DNA of 64,000 nt from Mortierella sp. BCC40632 (taxonomy: Eukaryota; Mortierellomycota; Mortierellomycetes; Mortierellales; Mortierellaceae): positions 186,001-250,000 of the forward strand of contig WAEK01000010.1 of NCBI GenBank assembly GCA_011634665.1. Direction: 5' to 3'. Shown here in pieces: positions 56,841 to 64,000 of the stretch. The translations under genes and the position numbers were made by a program. Each line of letters starts with the position of its first letter. The stretch's first letter is position 1. Under the pieces are notes generated by a model that was given only the letters and a program-made list of their open reading frames with translations, was not told the DNA's origin and made no database searches.

Positions 56841-57584
56841 GTTGGATGAAAATGTCGCTTCCGCTTGATCTGATCTGATTCCTGGGGATTTTTTTTTTTT
56901 TAAGAGTCAATGAAGGAGCCTAATCCACGGGAAGCAAACAAGGAGCAGAGTGGATTAGCGGATCCATTCAAAGACTAAAAGAGTCAAGACAAGAAGTCAG
57001 CTCTTGCGGCAACAAGGGTACACTTACAACTAGCAAGCAGTGCGAGGGAGAGAGTGAGAGAGAGAAAGAGAAAGAGCGAGCGAGCGAGCGAGTGAATTAG
57101 AGGGAAGGAAAGGACGTGGATGAGAGGAAAGAGAGATAGACACAGGGAAACCACTACCAAGATAAAAAAGAAGACGACATTCACAAGACTCTGAGCTGAG
57201 TCACAATTTCTCGATCGTGATTCCCTTCCCCCTCCCCCCCCCAGCCATCCAACCCCTCTCTTTCCTCCACACATACACTCACACGCAACAGTGAGCATAT
57301 AACCAAGAGTCCTATTCACATAACGTTCATGGCTCAATTGCCGCTAGAGTTTTTGCTCTATGCCGCTCTATAGAATACCTTTTCTTTCGACTCGATGTCA
57401 CACCCCCTGCCAAAAAAAAAAAAAAAAAAAAAAAAAAGGTCTGCGCAATATTTTTTTTTTATGGCAATGATATACAAGGGAAGGAAGGGAAAGGAGGGGG
57501 GGGACTTGCTCTATCTGCTGTGGTGCTCGGTTCTCAATCCCACGGAATTGAGGTGCGAACATATGGGTACATTTTTTTTTTTTT

Positions 57585-57620
<36 letters not shown>

Positions 57621-57978
57621 AGAAAGGTAGATAGGTTGGGATACATGGTAAAAAAAACAATAACAACAACAAATAAACTATACTAGCTGCCTATTAAATC
57701 AAATAAATAACAATAGCAAAGCAAAAACGGAAAAAGCAGGTCCCGAAACAAATTGAAATAAAAAAAAAAAAATAAAAAAAAAAAAAAATATCAGCGACTA
57801 GGAAGAAAGGGAAAAAGAAAAAAAAAAAAAGAAAAGATAGTAGAGAGAATCTAGGATCATGTGGATTCGCTACTTCGTCAATTTCATTTTTTTTTTTTTT
57901 TTTTTTTTTTTTGTCGCCCTGAGCCCCAGTTTTGATACTTTTGCCCCCCTTTTTTTTCTTGTTCTTTTCTTTTCTTTT

Positions 57979-58038
<60 letters not shown>

Positions 58039-58436
58039 CTTGCAATAGCTGTTGTTGGGAAGGTTCATTTGTTGGGATGATAAACCCATGGCTGAAGGAA
58101 GGTAAAGTAAAATAAATAAAAAAAAATAAAATAAAATAAAAAAAATAAAAAAAAAAAAGTAAAGAAGGCAAAAAAGAAAAATAAAAAGAAAAGAAAAGGA
58201 AAAGGAAAAAAGAAAAAAAGAAAAAAAGAAAAAGAAGAAAGCAAAATCGTGCCAAAAAGACAATACTGTTACAAAAAAGAAAAGAAAAAAAATTGAATAA
58301 AAGTAAAGAAATAAAAAAAAAAGAATCGCTGCAGCTAGAGAAAGGAGGGATACAAACAAAAAGGCACTAAAGGGATTCACCAAGTGTTCCCAGCAGAGCG
58401 TTCCCAGAATTCCTGATTCCTTAATGACGGTCCAAG
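56841..58436. other. Homopolymer-rich spacer
   Basis: No gene. 56841-57330 is the TRP1 promoter side with GA and GAGC repeats. From 57400 to 58330 the DNA is dominated by A and T runs: A26 (57412-57437), T13 and A33 (57572-57618), T26 (57887-57912), T58 (57981-58038) and an AAAAT-type repeat (58100-58330). The minus-strand Phe/Leu open frame across it is an artefact of these runs. Confidence 0.7.
57981..58038. repeat. 58-bp T homopolymer
   Basis: 58 consecutive T, preceded by TTTTC repeats. It is the longest mononucleotide run of the window. Its true length is uncertain because assemblers and polymerases slip on such tracts. Confidence 0.9.
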
Positions 58437-61400
58437 TTAAGCAGAAGCAACAACAGGTGTTCCAGATGTGACAGAATTGACGTCGCTGACACCGGGGGTC
58501 GAGGTCGTAGTGTCAACATTGGCTCCACCCGTCTGAGTGGTGGGCGGGTTCGGGTTATGGATCGCTTCACTGGCAGGGAGAGGCATTGTCAAGAGTCGAC
58601 CTCTCAAACGTCGGAATTTGATGTTGTCTCGTCGTTCAATCTCAACATCCTCCTTGGCAGCAATCTCTTCAATCGTCTTTTCACCCACAGCATACTTGAT
58701 CACATCCTTGGGTTTAGGTGGAGGTGGCTCAGGTACAGCTGGGAGTGACCCACGCCGAACCGTTGCCGCCTTGGTGCTCATAGTCGCCTGGGTTGAAGGT
58801 GCTGCCGGCTTTGTCGATTTGGCACCCTTCTCGGCCTTGCCAGCCTTGGCTGGTGTCGCCAATGCTTCAGCGCGTTTTGTCGTCTTGGCGGGGACGGCAA
58901 CTGCTTTGGCCTTCGTGGCTGTTGCATTGGCAGCCTCGGCTTTCTTGGTCTTGGCTGGCTTAGCTTTGGCAGAGGCGGGCTCGGCTGTCTGTTTCCTAGT
59001 CGCACCGGTGGCCTTGGACTTAGTCGTTGGGGCTGGTGTCTCGATCTTGACCTTTTTCAGTACAGCCTTTGCCTTTGCCTTGCCCTTTTCAATGGTTGGT
59101 TCTTCGGGCTCAGACTTGAGCACGGGTGACTTTGTTGACTCTTTGAGAAAGTGGTTCGTCTTGGCTGGGATGTGTGGACCAGGTGGATAGATCCGCAAAT
59201 TGCCCCGAACAATAGGCGTCACAGGAGGCTTGGTAGCCGAGTCGGCTGGGTGTTGCTTTGACGTAGTTTGTTGTGGTCCTGTTGGGGTATCCTTGGGTGG
59301 TCTACCCTTAGGTCGCTTCTTGTCCTCTGGAGCAGCCTTGGGCTTGACCTTGGCCTCCTTCTCGGTTTCTTCAGTCCTTGCTCTCTTGGTAGCGGTCTCC
59401 CTTAATTTTGAACGAGACTCGGGCGGTGCATCAGAAGAATCCTCTGCTGTGCAACGATCGTCCTCAACCAAAGTACGTTTGACACCATGTGATGTGGGCT
59501 TGCCGTGCACCGACTGAGGTGGTCCAGCAGCCCGTTGAAGCATGCTACTCGCTGACATGGTCATTGCTGTATCTGCCAAGACCATTAGAGCCTCGTCAAA
59601 GTCTGAAGAGTGACTGGCATGGTGGTTGCGGTGATGTGTATGTGTTGTTGCCTCTTGTCCACTCGATGACCCATCGCTCTCCTCTGAAGAGTCGCAGTCT
59701 ACGCATGTCCAGCTGTAGCCACTATGAACAAGATGGGAAAGCAAGCAAAGAAGTATCCAATTGGGTTAGTATGCGTCTTGTCGAAATACAATCTCCCGGG
59801 ACCAAAGATTTGAATAAATTGCTTACCGAGGAGGCACGCGAGGCATAGGTGGATCCAAGCACTTGGGGTGGAATTGCCTATGGCAAGTAGCGCATGTCAC
59901 CATCCGGTTCAGTACCTTGATCGCCATGGGCGTCAAGTTGTTGTCTGCATCCCGTTCCAGAGCAAGTTTTTCCTCTGGTAGAGTCAACTGATGGCAGTTT
60001 GAGCAAGGTTCAATTTGCCTGGGCATCCTCTGGGTTGATGACAGGGAGGTGCTACCATAGCCATATCCTGGACCGCTGGATGCAGATCTGGACGAAGAAT
60101 AATCATCATCGGGTGAGAGATCTCTTTTGATGAGCCTTCCTCGACTGGAAGTAAAGACAACAGGCATATGTCCTCGGCCCCCAAGCGTTGGCTTTGGGTA
60201 GACTTTTTTCGATTTGGCATTCTTAGCTGTTCCATTGATTGCCCTGGCGTGCTTCTTGGATAGTGCACCATAGGCTCCCTTGGAGGCTCGACCATGTCGA
60301 AGACCACTTTCACTATCCTCCAGATACGAGTCTAATTGTCCATGGGCCCCGTGTTTGCTATAGGGGTTGTCGCATGGCAAAGTGTCAATGTCAATTGTCT
60401 GGATTATATCCTGGATATTGCTCTTCCATCGCGAGGTATCCGGCAAGGCGTTATACCAAGCCAGTGTTGTATCGATCGAGAGGGGAGCCTTGAGTTGATC
60501 CTCAGAGATATTTTCAAGATACTGAGCACATTCCAAAAGACTGGACAGGAGACTTCGAGTGTGCATTTCGATCCGTTTCTGTTCCTTCATGGCTTGCTCT
60601 GCCTTGGTCGAGATCACCTGGAGTCTTGATCGAGACTTATCGATTTTGTTGCCCAAATAGTAACCAATAGAGTACTGACGGGAAAGTTCACTTCTCTCAC
60701 GAGCTATCCGTCTCTCGCGCGCCATCTTGAAGTGAGAGTAAGAATGCTCAAAATATTCAATTAGGCCTTCGCCATTGTCTTCATCTTCGTAAACTGACGA
60801 CTGCATATCAATCAGTCGTTGGGTTCGCTTTTTAGCTTGTTCGTCTTGCCACCGGTTCAAGAAGGCATCTCGCTGCTTGACCCACTTTGCCCAACCATTC
60901 AGCCTCACTTGTCCATCGGCGGTTCCATGTTGCTTACAGTAGACAAAGTAAGGGTCCGCCATGTCCGAGTCCTCGATGGTCTCTAATAACGAGTAAGATT
61001 GCGCACACGTGATATGAAACGACTTGCGGCATTGTCCAGCATCACACTGAACACAGGCGCCCATAGCAGCATCCATAGAGTCGCTACACATATAACAAGA
61101 CTATCAAGAGTATCCAAGAGTCAAATATCCATTAATACATAAAAAGAACAACGATAGCCCTCTCTGCATGATGCTTTGTTACTGTAAGGAAGAAAAGAAG
61201 TGGAGGAAGCAGAAAAAAAAAGAGATAAGGTGCCCTACCAAGCTCCAGTTCTTTTCAGGAATATCTCTGACTGAGATCTTGTCGACGTTCTCTGGATCCC
61301 CTAGAGTGGTCTCTGGTAGCCAGAGAGCACATACCACATGCACCCATCCACTACTAGGATCATCTTGTATCAATCGCCGGAATGCACCATCTTTAGACGG

Positions 61401-63811
61401 ACAACAGACGCACGACTAAGAATAGACCGTCAGGGGAAGATTGACGGGGAGAGAGAGAGAGAGAGAGAAATAGGGAAAAACATTTGTGTAAGGGAAAGTG
61501 GACTTGAACTCTGATTTCGATAATAGGGCCGACCGGTCCTTAAAAAAAGAGAGAGAGAAAAAAGAGAAAGAGAAAAATAAAATCTTACCACCACCTCCTC
61601 GGGAGGAGCTTTGCATCGGTCGCATAGCCATGGTTCGCTCTCGGACGGGAGAGTCCTGACTCCATAGCAGGCTTGGTGCACGCAGAGTGCGCAGTCCAGG
61701 GTGTCGCAATACACAAAGACATTGTCCGCCTCAGTCGATCGTCCCAGGCACACGCAACACACCTCGGGGTCATTGTCTTTCTGTTGAAGTGGGTCAACAA
61801 TCGAGGAAAAAAAAAAGAAAAAAAAAAAAAATAAGAGAGTTGGACAGTCTCCACGGTCAGTCAATCAGATCAATCGGAATACAAGTCGCAAGGTGCCACA
61901 AAAAGGGAGGAGGGGGGGGGACAAGAGGTAGCAAAAGTTCACTTGCCCATTGCCAAAGGGCTGTCAAAAGGCCCTGTTCGTCGACAAGAGTGTCTTGCTG
62001 AGAGGGAGCAAGATCATCCTCACTGACGGCATCGTCAGGGATGACCATGTCATCGTCATCGTCGTTGCTATCGTTCTTTGTGTCCTCAAAGTCAGAGTCG
62101 TCGTCGTCGGCGCCGAGATCCATGGGGATTTCATGGACAGACTTTGTCCTGATCTTTCGCTTGCCAGGATCACGGTCGGCAACTGGTAAAGAGCGAGCAA
62201 ATATGAAAGGAGGGTAAGAGAGGACAGTGGAGGGTTAGTTCAGCGTCATGTGCGGTGAAACGGCGGAGAAGAGCAGATACGAGACGGGAAAAAAAGGTTC
62301 AATCAGCTAGTCAGACAGCGAAACCACTAAACACCTTTCCTCTCACCCACTCTCTCTTTGCTCACTCTCTCTTTCTCTTTCTCTCTCTTTCTCTCTCTCT
62401 TTTCTCTCTCTCTTCCCCTCTACATACTCACTCACTCACTCGCCCGCTCATTTCCTCTCCACTCTTCAGGTACTTCAATAAAGAAGAAAGTAGAGGTAAA
62501 AAAAAAAAAAAAAAAAAGAGGTCATCCCATCGTTCATTATTATTAATTGATTTCGTTTCCGACACAGGGCGGAAGAAGAGGATGTGGAACTGGTGGGCAC
62601 TTACAGATCTTCTGGAATAGGCTCGCTGTGTCGTTCTCGTTTTTCTTGGCTTGCTCCGTCTTGGCCTTCTTCCTCGCTGGAGCTGTTCCTGTCGGCTCCT
62701 GGCCCTTTGTCGACTCCGTGGGCAATGGGCTACTTGGAGGACCTGCTATGCTGACATGGCGCCTCTCCCTCTTTTGACCAGACCCAATTGCATCCGTGTC
62801 CTTGTCCTCTGGACCAATTGACCCAGTCGCAGTCCCAGATGACAAACACGACGGTGCTTGAGTAGTCTTTGTCGGGGAAACGCTTTCACTCTCTTTTGCC
62901 GAGTCTGCTAGCTGTTCAGTCCCGACCCCATTGCCCTTTACCTCCTCCACTCCACTGTCTGAGTGGGATCGTTTAGACGGACTAACACTCGGGAGCGGTA
63001 TTCCCTCAAGCGGGACATGGCTGCACCCTCCAGTGTTGGCTGAGTTAGGTACAATGGACAAGGAAAGACCAGATCCGCCGCTGTCCCTTTGGTGAAGGTG
63101 CTGTGGCTCATGTTGCAGCTGACCCAGATCGTTATCAACTGAGGAAGTAATATTGTTGCTATTATCGCTGTCGCTGGTGTTGCTAGGATTGTCAATTGGG
63201 GTATATTGAGGCTGGAGTGCAGTCTCTGAGGCAGTGGTGCTGTGGTCGGTGGCCGCCTTGTCGGTATCGGGCAGTGTCGAAGAGGTGATCGATTGAGTAA
63301 GCTCAGCTGCATCAGCAACGGGGTTACCACTGTTGTTGTGAGTATCATTGGCTGAGGTCGTCATGGCCACCTTTTTCGGCCGCTGCTGGTGCAATCCCGC
63401 ATCCTGGGTGGTCTGGTCCTGTGGATGGGAGCCTTTGTTCTGGAGTGCAGCTGGAAACGAGTTAGAGTTTTCTCCAGTCGAGGAAATGGGAGGGTCATCT
63501 GTATGCGGAATGATATCAGAGTTGACGGGCTTCGGTGCTGGATCCTGGTGGATAGGCAGAGGAAGGCTGTGAGTGCTTGTGCTCGTGCTGGCGCTGTCAA
63601 TGCCTTGACCTACAGTATTACCGGTGCCAGCGCCGTCTTCGTGGCCACTCTTGTCATTCTTGTCATTATTAATGTTATGGTTACTCTTGGCGACAAGACG
63701 TCCATGACGGACGCCGCTGTTGTGTTGCTGTTGATCCGGCACCATCATCATGGGAGCCATACCGCTATACTCGGGAAGAAACGAAGAAGGGCAGTGCTGT
63801 GGTGGAACCAT
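58437..63811 (-). CDS. PHF14-like chromatin protein with PHD, extended PHD and third PHD fingers
   Basis: Six exons by my model: 63811-62605, 62182-61943, 61776-61589, 61415-61239, 61100-59827, 59721-58437; 4371 nt, 1456 aa. The exon 2/3 junction is less certain; the acceptor used (AAAG before ACAATG) keeps the frame. A disordered N-terminus of about 480 residues ends in an acidic patch. PHD1 (about 485-545: CCVCLGRSTEADNVF, then WLCDRC) is followed by the extended PHD (CVCCPSKDGAFRR, GWVHVVCALWLPET, CYMCSD, CVQCDAGQCRKSFHITCA). A helical charged middle leads to a third PHD (about 990-1040: CSNCHQLT, CATCHRQFHPKCLDPPM, YSWTCVDCD). This order matches PHF14, which reads histone H3 tails. The Ala/Lys/Pro-rich C-terminus contains RPKGRPP (about 1165), an AT-hook-like motif. 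Predicted nuclear. Confidence 0.85.
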
Positions 63812-64000
63812 GTCTCTGCCGATTATATATCGTCGTTCGTGGCCGTGTGCAGGTGCTATGTGGGATGCTCAAGCCAGGGTGGATGGTGTGGGACTATTAG
63901 GGATCCCGAGGGAAGACAATAGCAGTGGTAAGAAAACCCAAGGATAAGAGCAAGTTCAGAACAGGGACAACATGGACAAGAACAATAAGAAGAAGAAAAG

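Noticed and set aside
55470..56849. 459-codon plus-strand ORF opposite the tryptophan gene
   Set aside because: Antisense shadow; no domain, and the minus strand has complete GATase-IGPS-PRAI.
57694..58383. 229-codon Phe/Lys/Leu ORF on the minus strand
   Set aside because: It consists almost wholly of homopolymer-derived Phe and Lys with no domain.
58537..59190. 217-codon hydrophobic plus-strand ORF
   Set aside because: Antisense of the Ala/Lys/Pro-rich C-terminus of the PHF14-like protein.

Overview
The window is fungal nuclear DNA, most likely from an early-diverging Mucoromycota-type fungus; Mortierellomycota (Mortierella, Linnemannia and relatives) is my best guess. The evidence is spliceosomal introns of about 80-500 nt with GTAAGT-like donors, a type I fatty acid synthase on one polypeptide, a Crinkler-type gene with the NTPase plus nuclease layout, and very abundant long A/T homopolymers in introns and spacers. 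The lineage call is inference; no marker such as rDNA is present.

Layout. 0-5 kb: an unidentified ORF (-), a diverged repeat pair, and a Crinkler-family gene (+) broken by two in-frame stops. 5.47-8.66 kb: a Tc1/mariner-type transposon with matching terminal inverted repeats and flanking TA, carrying a DD34E transposase (-) and a convergent 546-codon ORF of unknown function (+). 8.7-11.5 kb: no gene that I can support. 11.55-25.2 kb: the fatty acid synthase (+), 8 exons, 4162 aa, with two tandem acyl carrier protein domains. 25.8-27.9 kb: a SAP-domain protein with about 30 decapeptide repeats and a C-terminal membrane segment (-). 29.2-30.0 kb: a DsbA/FrnE-like protein (+). 30.9-35.9 kb: the MPH1/FANCM helicase (-). 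36.6-38.1 kb: C-4 methylsterol oxidase ERG25 (-), whose start codon appears to be split by an intron. 38.1-41.6 kb: no supported gene. 41.6-45.8 kb: methylenetetrahydrofolate reductase (+). 46.8-52.5 kb: three genes on the minus strand, an AATase-family acyltransferase, protein phosphatase inhibitor 2 (GLC8-like) and PEX14. 53.8-54.3 kb: a decayed coiled-coil gene. 54.6-56.8 kb: the trifunctional tryptophan gene (GATase-IGPS-PRAI) (-). 56.9-58.4 kb: extreme homopolymer DNA. 58.4-63.8 kb: a PHF14-like triple PHD-finger protein (-).

How the genes relate. Most of the window is a collection of independent housekeeping genes: lipid and sterol synthesis (FAS, ERG25), peroxisome import (PEX14), one-carbon and tryptophan metabolism, DNA repair (MPH1) and chromatin (PHF14-like). 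I see no gene cluster for a shared pathway. The accessory part is the first 9 kb, where the broken Crinkler gene and the DNA transposon sit side by side. Exon coordinates were assigned by eye from reading-frame continuity, GT/AG sites and family homology. All spliced models given here close in frame, but none has transcript support.
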